From Lachnospiraceae bacterium (GTDB taxonomy: Bacteria; Bacillota; Clostridia; Lachnospirales; Lachnospiraceae): DNA of 64,000 nucleotides. The stretch spans positions 1-64,000 of the forward strand of contig JAQVCW010000001.1 in NCBI GenBank assembly GCA_028689585.1. Direction: 5' to 3'. The notes under the pieces are model-generated. The model worked only from the letters and a program-made list of their open reading frames with translations, was not told the origin of the DNA and ran no database searches. The translations under genes and the position numbers were made by a program. Shown here piece after piece: positions 26,256-34,052 of the stretch. Numbering within the stretch: the first letter of the stretch is position 1; every line of letters begins with the position of its first letter.

Positions 26256-27173
26256 TCAAAAGATCTCCCGGCTGGTCCAATCCGACGGGATTCTGGTCAT
26301 CACGATATCCTCCACCAGTTCCCGTTCAAATAAATCAAAACTCTTATTTACAATCCCCATGCGGATCGCCAGCCGCGGCGAAAGTCCGGCCTGGATCGTT
26401 TTTAACGCTCCGATCAGTCCCCTCAGATCCAGGGGTTTTGTGGATATTTCATTATTTGACGCTTTTGTCTGCAGATCCAGGAACAGACCGCAGATCTGCT
26501 TTTTCCCTTCCGGCTTCATATCCGGGAATATGGTATCCACCACCTTCCCAAGAGTTTCTTCCGTGGCTGATGGCATGTCAATCACAAGAAATCTGGAGAC
26601 AAGCGCTTCATTCAGTTCTTTTGTCCCGGCATAACCGTAGTTCATGGTTCCGATAAAACGGGCCGCATCATCCAGTTTTATTTTATCATATCCCGGGACA
26701 TCGATTTCCCGCCGGTAATCCAGTGCCGCATGAAGCACTGATACAGCATCATTTTTTGCCATATTCACTTCATCCAGAATGGCGAAACCGCCATTCACGG
26801 CGCTGTCATAGACAGGGCCTGTCCGAAGCTGTACCTCATTATTCCGAAATGTATCTGTTCCGATCAGAGAACTGCTGTCCGTATTTACGTGAAACGATAT
26901 GTTATAAACAGGACGGCCAAACAGCCAGGCCAGATTCTCCGCCAGCACATTTTTTCCGGTGGCCTTTGTTCCGGTCAGAAGAATATTTTCTCCCTGAAGC
27001 AGCGCTGTAGCTGCCATCTCAAACACTTCTTTCCCATAAAACGGGATTTCCGGGCGCATCAGGCGGCCGCGCAGTTTTTCCTCCACCGGATGATCCATCC
27101 TGAATTTTTCTATTTCCTTCAGAAGGGCAGGATTGACCTGCTGCTCCTGCATACACCTAATTATTTCGTCCAT
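26256..27173 (-). CDS. MoxR-type AAA+ ATPase
   Basis: This 305-aa ATPase has Walker A at about residues 68-75, Walker B in GGFAILDEVNMAK, sensor 1 in FIGTMNYGYAG and an arginine-finger region LVSRF. It is a remodelling partner of the VWA protein downstream. The Walker A reads GTKATGKN: Asn75 replaces the usual Ser or Thr that binds magnesium. This is checked in the DNA (AAA AAT after GGA). The start at 27173 has AGGAG six bases upstream, better than the frame start at 27188. CbbQ/NorQ and McrB-like ATPases are the nearest named relatives. Confidence 0.87.
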   Translation of the reverse strand: MDEIIRCMQEQQVNPALLKEIEKFRMDHPVEEKLRGRLMRPEIPFYGKEVFEMAATALLQGENILLTGTKATGKNVLAENLAWLFGRPVYNISFHVNTDSSSLIGTDTFRNNEVQLRTGPVYDSAVNGGFAILDEVNMAKNDAVSVLHAALDYRREIDVPGYDKIKLDDAARFIGTMNYGYAGTKELNEALVSRFLVIDMPSATEETLGKVVDTIFPDMKPEGKKQICGLFLDLQTKASNNEISTKPLDLRGLIGALKTIQAGLSPRLAIRMGIVNKSFDLFERELVEDIVMTRIPSDWTSREIF

Positions 27174-27206
27174 TTTTTCTCCTGTCACGGCATTCTATGC
27201 CCTGCT

Positions 27207-27437
27207 TCATTCAATTTCTGTAAAAGAAAGCCGTTCCTTCATCCCAGTTGCCGTAATATCATATACAATTGTTCCATTTTCCAATACTGTCTTTTCAAAG
27301 GTAATCTCTTTATCTTTGAATTTATTTCTGACGTATGCATCCGTATCTTCTGTCTCAATCTCGTCAATGAAGATATCCCGCATTTGATTGTTCGCGCATT
27401 TATTATAAATCTCCCAGACCGTTTCATAGCTTTTCAT
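27207..27437 (-). CDS. Small conserved-looking protein upstream of the MoxR gene
   Basis: This 76-aa acidic protein is not recognised. It has a helical N-terminus (VWEIYNKCANNQMRDIFIDE) and a beta-rich C-terminus (EITFEKTVLENGTIVYDITATGMKERLSF), and no membrane segment or signal peptide. It is 33 bases ahead of the MoxR gene on the same strand, with AGGAAA upstream of its start. It may be a substrate or adaptor of the MoxR/VWA pair, which is inference from position only. Confidence 0.65.
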   Translation of the reverse strand: MKSYETVWEIYNKCANNQMRDIFIDEIETEDTDAYVRNKFKDKEITFEKTVLENGTIVYDITATGMKERLSFTEIE

Positions 27438-27481
27438 AGTCTCTGTTTCCTTTCTTATCCTAAGTTCAGGAACATCTCTGA

Positions 27482-27530
27482 CGCAGACGGCTCATCAGCT
27501 TTGCTGACATAATTCATCTGAGCCGCTCAG
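27482..27530. repeat. GC-rich nested hairpin between coaBC and the 76-aa gene
   Basis: CGGCTCATCAGCTTTGCTGA and a following CATCTGAGCCG can pair as CGGCTCA/TGAGCCG with an inner TCAGC/GCTGA stem. There is no U-run on either side, so this is a repeat-like palindrome rather than a clear terminator. Confidence 0.5.
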
Positions 27531-27591
27531 CAAGCCGACGGAAGCTTTATCTTAAAAAGAGATTGGACTCCCACCAGAATGAACTTGTCAC

Positions 27592-28818
27592 TTATTCACC
27601 GCCTGCAAAGGCGGACGTCCTATCCGCTTTCAAGATAAGGCTGAGTTTATCCAGGATCGCCATTGCGACTTCTTCCTTACTCATGATTTCCAGCCGGCTG
27701 CAGTCCGTCTTTGTAATCAGCGTCACCACATTGGTATCCGTACCAAATCCTGCTCCGGCCACCTTTACATTATTTCCCACAATCAGGTCCAGGTTCTTTT
27801 TTTGCAGCTTTGCTTTTGCCCGTTCCTCCATATCGGAAGTCTCCATGGCAAATCCGCAGAGAAGCTGCCCCGGCTTTTTATGCTGTCCCAGATACTGCAG
27901 TGTATCCTCGGTGCGCTCCAGTTCCAGACTCAGCTCACCGTCTTTTTTATGCACTTTTTCCGCAGAAACCTCAGCAGGACGATAATCCGCCACAGCGGCC
28001 GCTTTGATAATAATATCCTGTTTTTGACTCCGCGAGGTCACTGCTTCAAACAGTTCCCTGGCACTGCTTATCGGAACCACGATCACAAATGGCGGCGGTG
28101 TCAAGGCTGTGGGCCCGCTCACCAGCGTCACCTCCGCTCCCCGCAACATAGCCATCTTAGCCAGGGCATACCCCATCTTTCCGGAAGAATGATTGGTAAT
28201 ATAGCGCACCGGATCAATATCCTCCTGAGTAGGTCCTGCCGTAATCAGCACCTTTTTTCCGGCCATATCTTTCGGCAGCGCAACTTCCCTCAGGATATAA
28301 TCCAAAATTATCTTCTCATCAGGAAACTTTCCCCGCCCAATGTCACCGCAGGCCAGCCGTCCCATGGCCGGTTCAATGACAGTATATCCATAATGCTTCA
28401 GCTGCTTTATATTATCCTGAGTCACCGGATTTTCATACATCCTGGTATTCATGGCCGGGGCTGCCAGCTTTGGGCAGGTACAAGCCAGTAAAGTCGTGGT
28501 CAGCATATCGTCTGCAATTCCATGAGCCAGCTTTGCCAGCACATTTGCCGTAGCCGGAGCCACGATTGCCAGATCCGCCGCTTTCGCCAGCGCAATATGT
28601 TCTACTTTAAATTCAAAATTCCGGTCAAAGGTATCCGTCAGGCATTTTTGACCGGTCAATTCCTCAAATGTGATCGGATTAATAAAATTGACCGCATTTC
28701 CCGTCATAATCACCTGCACCTTTGCGTGCTGCTTCATCAGCAGACTGGCTAAATTTGCTGCCTTATATGCTGCAATGCTTCCGGTCACACCCAGAATGAC
28801 TGTTTTTCCTTTCAGCAT
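27592..28818 (-). CDS. coaBC: Bifunctional phosphopantothenoylcysteine decarboxylase/synthase
   Basis: This 408-aa enzyme has the flavin-dependent CoaC decarboxylase domain (about 1-180, with GVTGSIAAYKA and the catalytic APAMNTRMYENP) and the CoaB synthase domain (about 185-395, VLITAGPTQEDIDPVRYITNHSSGKMG). It makes 4'-phosphopantetheine for CoA. The start at 28818 has GGGAGG nine bases upstream. The last residues (LILKADRTSAFAGGE) come from a repeat shared with the GH78 end and a GGACGTCCGCC hairpin, so the C-terminus is not native. It is divergent from a pantothenate transporter subunit and coaX. Confidence 0.94.
   Translation of the reverse strand: MLKGKTVILGVTGSIAAYKAANLASLLMKQHAKVQVIMTGNAVNFINPITFEELTGQKCLTDTFDRNFEFKVEHIALAKAADLAIVAPATANVLAKLAHGIADDMLTTTLLACTCPKLAAPAMNTRMYENPVTQDNIKQLKHYGYTVIEPAMGRLACGDIGRGKFPDEKIILDYILREVALPKDMAGKKVLITAGPTQEDIDPVRYITNHSSGKMGYALAKMAMLRGAEVTLVSGPTALTPPPFVIVVPISSARELFEAVTSRSQKQDIIIKAAAVADYRPAEVSAEKVHKKDGELSLELERTEDTLQYLGQHKKPGQLLCGFAMETSDMEERAKAKLQKKNLDLIVGNNVKVAGAGFGTDTNVVTLITKTDCSRLEIMSKEEVAMAILDKLSLILKADRTSAFAGGE
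27605..27638. repeat. Repeat providing the end of coaBC
   Basis: It combines an 18-bp element (27621-27638), nearly identical to 13268-13285, with a CCGCCTGCAAAGGCGG hairpin at about 27599-27614. The element is coding in coaBC. Confidence 0.65.
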
Positions 28819-29123
28819 GATTACCATCCTCCCATTCTCTTTGCTCCATATAGTTTATCAAAATATGCTCCAAAATAATAGATGCTATTTCCGGAAAATT
28901 CACCTTTGATGTAAAAGGAACTGTCTAATCTCACAGTGTTGTACATACTTGTTTGAACCGAAGGTGAGTTATGGCTCCCTGCTTTTGGAACACCTTGCCC
29001 AAGCCTTAGATGCTCTTGGCTTTCAAAACAGCACCTGCGGTATACCTGGGGCATCCGCCCGGAAATCGTCCTCATTTCAAGGCTGAACGGTAACATAGTT
29101 TCATAAAAAATACAATGCCCTTA
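28819..29123. other. Intergenic region, no gene supported
   Basis: A 91-codon minus-strand frame (28821-29096) overlaps the coaBC start, lacks a ribosome site and shows no recognised motif. It may be a decayed mobile-element end. No terminator or promoter of confidence was found for coaBC in this stretch. Confidence 0.45.
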
Positions 29124-29152
29124 TTGTTCCATTTTAAAGAACATGATATACT
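29124..29152 (+). promoter_or_regulatory. Promoter of the pantothenate uptake/coaX operon
   Basis: TTGTTC (29124-29129), a 17-bp spacer and TATACT (29147-29152) form a good sigma-A promoter. Transcription would begin near 29159, about 245 bases before the first start codon. Confidence 0.65.
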
Positions 29153-29158
29153 GCTTAA

Positions 29159-29402
29159 GTAATTGTATTGTATCCCAAATTCCACAGTCAGATAATCGGT
29201 GCGCATTCATATGCCGAAGGCTTTCTCGTATAGGCGCTTTTTCCTTTACGAGAAAAAAGGAGCCGTACCCGGAGGGGACGGCAGCCAGATATCGTTTCTC
29301 ATAAAACGCCGCCAGGGCTATGAACAGGCAGACAACATAAAAGCACGCATTGCACACCATCGGCCGGAAAAAAGGGAATAATAACAAGGAGGAAAATTGA
29401 AT
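29159..29402 (+). ncRNA. Structured leader upstream of the ECF S-component (candidate cis-regulatory RNA)
   Basis: The leader can form GCAT/ATGC (about 29202-29214), a GGCT...AGCC stem (29219-29222 with 29261-29264) closing a CTCGTA/TACGAG stem (29225-29252), and GCCGT/ACGGC with CCC/GGG (29262-29282). The bases 29262-29264 are needed by both of the last two stems, so the folds compete. No known riboswitch class was recognised. A pantothenate- or CoA-responsive RNA would fit the context but is inference. Confidence 0.45.
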
Positions 29403-30020
29403 ATGAAAAGAAAGATCAACACCACCCAACTCGTCCTGCTGGGCTTAATGACAGGGATTCTCCTGCTGATGGCCTACACCCCTCTTGGATATCTGAACAT
29501 TGGGCCTCTGGCCATTACGTTCAATGTGATCCCCGTAGCCATCGCAGCCATTGCCATCGGGCCTGCCGGCGGAGCATTTGCCGGAGCAGTATTCGGCCTG
29601 ACCAGTTTTTTGCAGTGCATCGGTGTAGGCGGTTCCAGCGCCATGGGCGTCATGCTCTTTAACATCAGCCCGTTTTTTGCATTTATCCAGCGTTTTATCC
29701 CCCGCCTTCTGGACGGATTTCTGCTGGGCTATATTTTTCGGTTTGCAAGAAAAAAAGGGAACATATCCGCAGCATGTGCTATTACCGGTTTCTTCTCCGC
29801 TTTTCTGAACACCGCATTCTTTATGACCTTACTGGTGGTGCTGTTCGGGAATACGGAATACATCCAGGGACTGATGGGCGGAAAAAATATTCTGGTATTT
29901 ATCTGTACATTTGTAGGCATCAATGCGGTGTGCGAAATGATCTCATCCACACTGATTACCGGCGCAGTAGGCTTCGCGCTGTACAAAGCCGGACTGGTTG
30001 CTGCCCCAGAGAAAAAATAA
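29403..30020 (+). CDS. panT: ECF transporter S component, probably pantothenate-specific
   Basis: This 205-aa membrane protein has about six hydrophobic segments and the S-component pattern (LVLLGLMTGILLLMAYTPLGYL, then FNVIPVAIAAIAIGPAGGAFAG). It binds a vitamin for import by a shared energy-coupling module encoded elsewhere. The substrate is inferred from its place between coaBC and coaX. The ATG at 29403 is ten bases after AAGGAGG; a TTG at 29397 in the same frame is an alternative start with tighter spacing. Confidence 0.82.
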   Translation: MKRKINTTQLVLLGLMTGILLLMAYTPLGYLNIGPLAITFNVIPVAIAAIAIGPAGGAFAGAVFGLTSFLQCIGVGGSSAMGVMLFNISPFFAFIQRFIPRLLDGFLLGYIFRFARKKGNISAACAITGFFSAFLNTAFFMTLLVVLFGNTEYIQGLMGGKNILVFICTFVGINAVCEMISSTLITGAVGFALYKAGLVAAPEKK

Positions 30021-30049
30021 CCAAACTCCAGCAAAGGGGATTTACAAAT

Positions 30050-30814
30050 ATGATTTTAGCAATTGACATCGGAAACACCAATATTGTCCTGGGCTGTATC
30101 CAGGAAAATAAAATATTATTCACGGAACGGCTCTCCACCGATCATGCCAAAACGGACCTGGAACATGCCATTTCCATTAAAATTGTGCTGGAACTGCACA
30201 ATATTAACCCGCGTGAGGTAACGGGAGCCATTATTGGTTCCGTGGTTCCGCCCATTACTGCTCTGATCCGGGATGCTCTGTATAAGATTACCGGCTGCCC
30301 TGCCATAGTGGTCGGCCCCGGTGTGAAGACCGGATTAAATATCCTCATGGACAATCCTGCCCAGGTTGGAAGCGATTTGATTGTGGGGGCGGTGGCCGGC
30401 ATCGCTGAATATCCGCTGCCGTTGATTCTGATTGATATGGGAACTGCTACCACAATCTGCGTGATTGATGAGAACAAAAATTATATTGGCGGTATGATTT
30501 TACCGGGACTCAGAGTTTCTCTGGATTCTCTCACCAGCCGCACTTCACAGCTTCCGAAGATCAGTCTGGAACCCCCGAAGCGCCTGATTGGAAAAAATAC
30601 CATTGAATGCATGAAAAGCGGTATCCTCTATGGCAATGCTTCCTGTATTGATGGCATGATCAGCCGGATTGAAGAAGATCTTGGGCAGTCTGCCACTGCA
30701 GTAGCTACCGGCGGCTTGGCCGCTGCCATTGTTCCCCTCTGCAGGCATAACATCATTCTGGATGATGAACTGCTGTTAAAGGGACTGCTGCTGATTTATA
30801 AGAAGAATATATAA
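30050..30814 (+). CDS. coaX: Type III pantothenate kinase
   Basis: This 254-aa kinase begins with the phosphate-binding motif AIDIGNTNIVLG and has DMGTATTICVID, both typical of CoaX (ASKHA fold). It phosphorylates pantothenate, the first step of CoA synthesis. The start at 30050 follows AAAGGGG. It lies 29 bases after the S-component gene and should be co-transcribed. Although the frame is open from 29774, the upstream part overlaps the S-component gene and is not used. Confidence 0.95.
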   Translation: MILAIDIGNTNIVLGCIQENKILFTERLSTDHAKTDLEHAISIKIVLELHNINPREVTGAIIGSVVPPITALIRDALYKITGCPAIVVGPGVKTGLNILMDNPAQVGSDLIVGAVAGIAEYPLPLILIDMGTATTICVIDENKNYIGGMILPGLRVSLDSLTSRTSQLPKISLEPPKRLIGKNTIECMKSGILYGNASCIDGMISRIEEDLGQSATAVATGGLAAAIVPLCRHNIILDDELLLKGLLLIYKKNI

Positions 30815-30824
30815 AACATATGGG

Positions 30825-30865
30825 TTCGGGAAACAAAAGAGGCAGTGTCTTTTTTGTTTCCCGAA
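30825..30865 (+). terminator. Hairpin after coaX
   Basis: TTCGGGAAACAAAAGA pairs with TCTTTTTTGTTTCCCGAA around a 7-nt loop. Its U-rich arm could act in termination, but no U-run follows the stem, so it may instead be an mRNA-end stabiliser ahead of the next gene. Confidence 0.55.
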
Positions 30866-30908
30866 GCGTGTATGAAAACAAAAATTCAAAATAAGGAAGG
30901 ATAAAATT

Positions 30909-32699
30909 ATGATAACTGAAAGACTGGCTGCCCTGCGCCGCCTTATGAAAGAACATCATATCGATGCTTATCTTGTTCCAACCGACGATTTCCACTGTTC
31001 TGAATATGTGGGAGATCATTTTAAATGCCGGGAATTTATCACCGGTTTTACCGGTTCCGCCGGCACTGCCATCATTCTGCAGGATCAGGCAGGTCTCTGG
31101 ACCGATGGCCGCTACTTTCTTCAGGCTGCCAGCCAGTTGGAGGGCAGCACCATCACCCTTTACAAATCCGGCGAAGAGGGCGTGCCTGCCACAGATGAAT
31201 TTCTTCAGTCTCACCTGAAATCCGGCCAGTGTCTTGGCTTTGACGGCCGCACCATGACCGCAAAAGAAGGGCTGGCCCTGGAGGAATTGATGAAAAAACA
31301 GCAGGTATCCATTTCCTGCCAGTTGGATCTGATCGATGAGATCTGGACGGACCGGCCTGCCCTCTCCGCCGAACCTGCCTGGACACTGGAGCTTAAGTAT
31401 GCCGGAAAACCAAGAAATGAAAAGATATCTCAGATCCGCAAAGCGATGGCTGAGAAGAAAGCAGATTATTTTCTGCTTACCTCTCTGGATGATATCGCAT
31501 GGCTGTTAAATTTGCGGGGCAATGATGTGTCCTGCAATCCGGTAGTACTTTCCTACCTTGCCATGACCCAGAGCCAGGTTCTGCTCTTTGCACAGGAAGC
31601 TGCCGTTTCACCAAAGCTCCAGTCTGAGCTGAAAAAAGACGGCATTGCTTTACAGCCTTATGATGGTATCTATGCTTACGCAGCCGGCATTCCCCAGGGA
31701 AAAACCGTCTGGATGGACTGCTCTTCTGCCAACTATACGCTGAAAAGAGCTCTGTCCGGTCAGACCGTACTTTTCAATGAGACTAATCCAACCCAACTGC
31801 CAAAGGCCATCAAAAACTCCGTAGAAATGGCAAATGTGAAAAAAGCACATATCAAAGACGGGGTTGCTCTAACCCGCTTTATTTACTGGCTGAAGCAAAA
31901 TATTGGGAAAACGGAAATCACAGAGCTGTCTGCGTCTGCAAAGCTGGAAGCCTTCCGGGCAGAGGGGGAAAACTACCAGGGCCCAAGCTTTGATCCTATT
32001 CTTTCTTACGGTACTCATGCGGCTATCGTCCACTACAGCGCCACGCCCGAAACGGATATTCCGCTAAAACCTCATGGTCTGCTGCTGGCGGACACCGGCG
32101 GTCAGTATCTGGAAGGAACCACCGATGTCACCCGTACCATTGTGCTGGGCGAAACCACTGACAAGGAAAAGGAATTTTTCACCCGCGTCCTGCGCGGCAA
32201 TCTGAATCTGGCCGCTGCCAAATTCCTCTACGGCTGCAATGGCAGAAATCTGGACTATCTGGCACGCGAACCTTTATGGGAGGTGGGCGAAGATTATAAT
32301 CACGGAACCGGACACGGTGTAGGCTATCTGCTGAATGTCCATGAAGGCCCTCAGGGCTTCCGCTGGAAATCCCTTCCCAACCGCAATGAAGTGGCTGTAT
32401 TTGAAGAAGGAATGCTTACCTCGGATGAGCCCGGTTTTTATCTGGAAGGGGAATTCGGTATTCGCCACGAAAACCTGATGCTCTGCAAAAAAGCGGAGAA
32501 AAGACCATGTGGACAGTTTATGGAATTTGACACCCTTACTCTGGTTCCTTTTGACCTGGAAGCCGTACTTGCGGATCAGATGTCAGAAAAAGAACGGGCA
32601 CTGCTGAATCAGTATCACAAGACGGTATTTGAAAAAATCTCTCCGTATCTGCCAGAGGAAGAGAAGGCATGGCTGAGAGAAGCAACGAGAGAAATCTAA
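30909..32699 (+). CDS. pepP: Xaa-Pro aminopeptidase (M24B family)
   Basis: This 596-aa protein has two N-terminal creatinase-like domains (about 1-310) and a C-terminal pita-bread domain. The five metal ligands are visible: Asp of LLADTGGQYLEGTTDVTRT (both Asp), His of HGTGHGVG, Glu of TSDEPGFY and Glu of RHENLML. It removes N-terminal residues before proline in the cytosol. It is the long eukaryote-like APP form common in Clostridia. AAGGAAGGA lies before the start. It ends with a strong terminator at 32743. Confidence 0.94.
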   Translation: MITERLAALRRLMKEHHIDAYLVPTDDFHCSEYVGDHFKCREFITGFTGSAGTAIILQDQAGLWTDGRYFLQAASQLEGSTITLYKSGEEGVPATDEFLQSHLKSGQCLGFDGRTMTAKEGLALEELMKKQQVSISCQLDLIDEIWTDRPALSAEPAWTLELKYAGKPRNEKISQIRKAMAEKKADYFLLTSLDDIAWLLNLRGNDVSCNPVVLSYLAMTQSQVLLFAQEAAVSPKLQSELKKDGIALQPYDGIYAYAAGIPQGKTVWMDCSSANYTLKRALSGQTVLFNETNPTQLPKAIKNSVEMANVKKAHIKDGVALTRFIYWLKQNIGKTEITELSASAKLEAFRAEGENYQGPSFDPILSYGTHAAIVHYSATPETDIPLKPHGLLLADTGGQYLEGTTDVTRTIVLGETTDKEKEFFTRVLRGNLNLAAAKFLYGCNGRNLDYLAREPLWEVGEDYNHGTGHGVGYLLNVHEGPQGFRWKSLPNRNEVAVFEEGMLTSDEPGFYLEGEFGIRHENLMLCKKAEKRPCGQFMEFDTLTLVPFDLEAVLADQMSEKERALLNQYHKTVFEKISPYLPEEEKAWLREATREI

Positions 32700-32742
32700 A
32701 CAGAAGACGCACACCAGCCAGAGTGCAGCGCGCGCCTTAGAG

Positions 32743-32795
32743 AAATTGTGCTTTCATAGAGACTTGCCCATAAGGCGTGAAAGCACAATTTTTTT
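32743..32795 (+). terminator. Terminator after the aminopeptidase gene
   Basis: AAATTGTGCTTTCA (32743-32756) pairs with TGAAAGCACAATTT (32778-32791), followed by a run of T. The stem is also usable for the opposite strand, where the yesR gene ends at 32880. Confidence 0.85.
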
Positions 32796-32819
32796 AAACA
32801 TTCAAACAGTCTTTTTTCA

Positions 32820-32876
32820 TATAACTGCGTATTTCCCCCGGTGTCCATTTCGGTTATTCCTGAAGCAGTTTCCTTG
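32820..32876 (-). pseudogene. Remnant of an Rpn-nuclease C-terminus
   Basis: About 45 bases on the minus strand (AACTGCTTCAGGAA..., then GAATGGACACCGG) closely match the end of the three Rpn copies at 39969-42653, in which they encode KLLQEHPEWTPEEI. A 3-base insertion and several substitutions break the frame. No other part of the gene remains here. Confidence 0.6.
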
Positions 32877-32879
32877 CAT

Positions 32880-34046
32880 TCAGTCATCCCATTCCATCAC
32901 CGCTCCCAATCCCCATAACACACTGCAGACTGCTTCCTGTGCATTGATCTGCTGAGGATAAAAATAGTAATCCTCTTCTTTATTCTGTACACACAGCCCA
33001 TTACAGCAGGAAATAATATCATAATGACCTGTTTCCATATTGGGAACCATTTTCGTGTGAAGTCCTTTCGCTGCCAGCCGGACGTTTTCCTCAAATTCTT
33101 CTTTCGTAATCACTCCCAGTCGGATTCCATTCGCCATGGCATATAAAAACATTCCGCTTCCGGAAGTTTCACACCAGTTGCGGCCATCGTCCGGTTTGTC
33201 CACCACCTGATACCACAGTCCAGTTTCCGGATTCTGATATTTTTTCAGACCATACAGCAGTTCACGAAGATAGCGTTCCGGCACTTTTCTCAACTGCATA
33301 CTCTCTGGAATGGTCTTTAATAATTCTACGAGGATCAAGGCATACCATCCCAGCCCTTCACTCCACACGCTGGTGGAGCGGCCATCCGGACCGGCCCATG
33401 GCGGCTTATTGTTTCCGCTGCAATTATCTTTACCATAATTCTCTTTACCATAATTCTCTTTACCGTAATTCTCTTTGCCGTAATCCACTTCGCTGTAAGC
33501 GTGTACCAGTAATCCGTCATGTACATGACAATACCGGTAAATCAACTGAAGCTGCCCCACTGCCTCTTCATAGCACTCCGGTTTCTGAAAGGCTTTTCCA
33601 TAGGCGCAGTAAAACATTTGTCCCATAAATACGCCGTCCACCCACATCTGCCCCGGGTACCTGATCCTGTCATGCAGGAAGCCGCCCTCTCTTGTCCTGG
33701 GGTAATCCAAAAAAGAAGCACAGATCTGATGGCATGCCTTTGCGAATCTTTCTTCCTTCGTCTGCTCATACAGCCATACCAGAACCGCTCCCGGCATCAT
33801 ATCATCCATACTGCAGCCCGTAAAACCATTCACAGTTCCATCCTCGGTCACATGTGTGTTTCCATAATCGTAAATGTAGTCATAATATTTTTTATTTTTT
33901 GTGATTTTATATAAATGAGCCATCCCCATCAGCAAATATCCCTGCGGGTAACTCCAGGATTTATACGGGTACTGATCTGCCGACGGATACCTTTTTATAA
34001 GGTCCTCGGCCAGACGAAGGCCCATTTTCTCAGCCATCTCACTCAT
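32880..34046 (-). CDS. yesR: GH105 unsaturated rhamnogalacturonyl hydrolase
   Basis: This 388-aa protein has the (alpha/alpha)6 barrel signature of GH105, with the conserved Asp in QMWVDGVFMGQ (about residue 130) and late GMFLYAMANG. It removes the unsaturated galacturonyl end left by lyases on rhamnogalacturonan I fragments. The segment at about residues 180-200 holds an in-frame repeat of Tyr-Gly-Lys-Glu-Asn, encoded by a 15-bp tandem repeat. The gene ends the ABC operon, six bases after the second permease stop, as in Bacillus subtilis yesOPQR. There is no signal peptide, consistent with cytosolic action. Confidence 0.9.
   Translation of the reverse strand: MSEMAEKMGLRLAEDLIKRYPSADQYPYKSWSYPQGYLLMGMAHLYKITKNKKYYDYIYDYGNTHVTEDGTVNGFTGCSMDDMMPGAVLVWLYEQTKEERFAKACHQICASFLDYPRTREGGFLHDRIRYPGQMWVDGVFMGQMFYCAYGKAFQKPECYEEAVGQLQLIYRYCHVHDGLLVHAYSEVDYGKENYGKENYGKENYGKDNCSGNNKPPWAGPDGRSTSVWSEGLGWYALILVELLKTIPESMQLRKVPERYLRELLYGLKKYQNPETGLWYQVVDKPDDGRNWCETSGSGMFLYAMANGIRLGVITKEEFEENVRLAAKGLHTKMVPNMETGHYDIISCCNGLCVQNKEEDYYFYPQQINAQEAVCSVLWGLGAVMEWDD
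33425..33484 (-). repeat. 15-bp in-frame tandem repeat in GH105
   Basis: Four copies of a unit resembling AATTATGGTAAAGAG encode (YGKEN)x3 then YGKDN. The copies differ at only one or two bases, so this is a recent slippage tract in a loop. Confidence 0.9.
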
Positions 34047-34052
34047 TTTTCT

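Noticed and set aside
25758-26333. Arg/Pro/Gly-rich frames in both orientations over the repeat array
   Set aside because: All translate the GGGGACGGTTC repeats and have no ribosome sites.
28821-29096. 91-aa minus-strand frame upstream of coaBC
   Set aside because: It overlaps the coaBC start, lacks a ribosome site and has no recognisable domain; a degraded mobile-element end is possible but unsupported.
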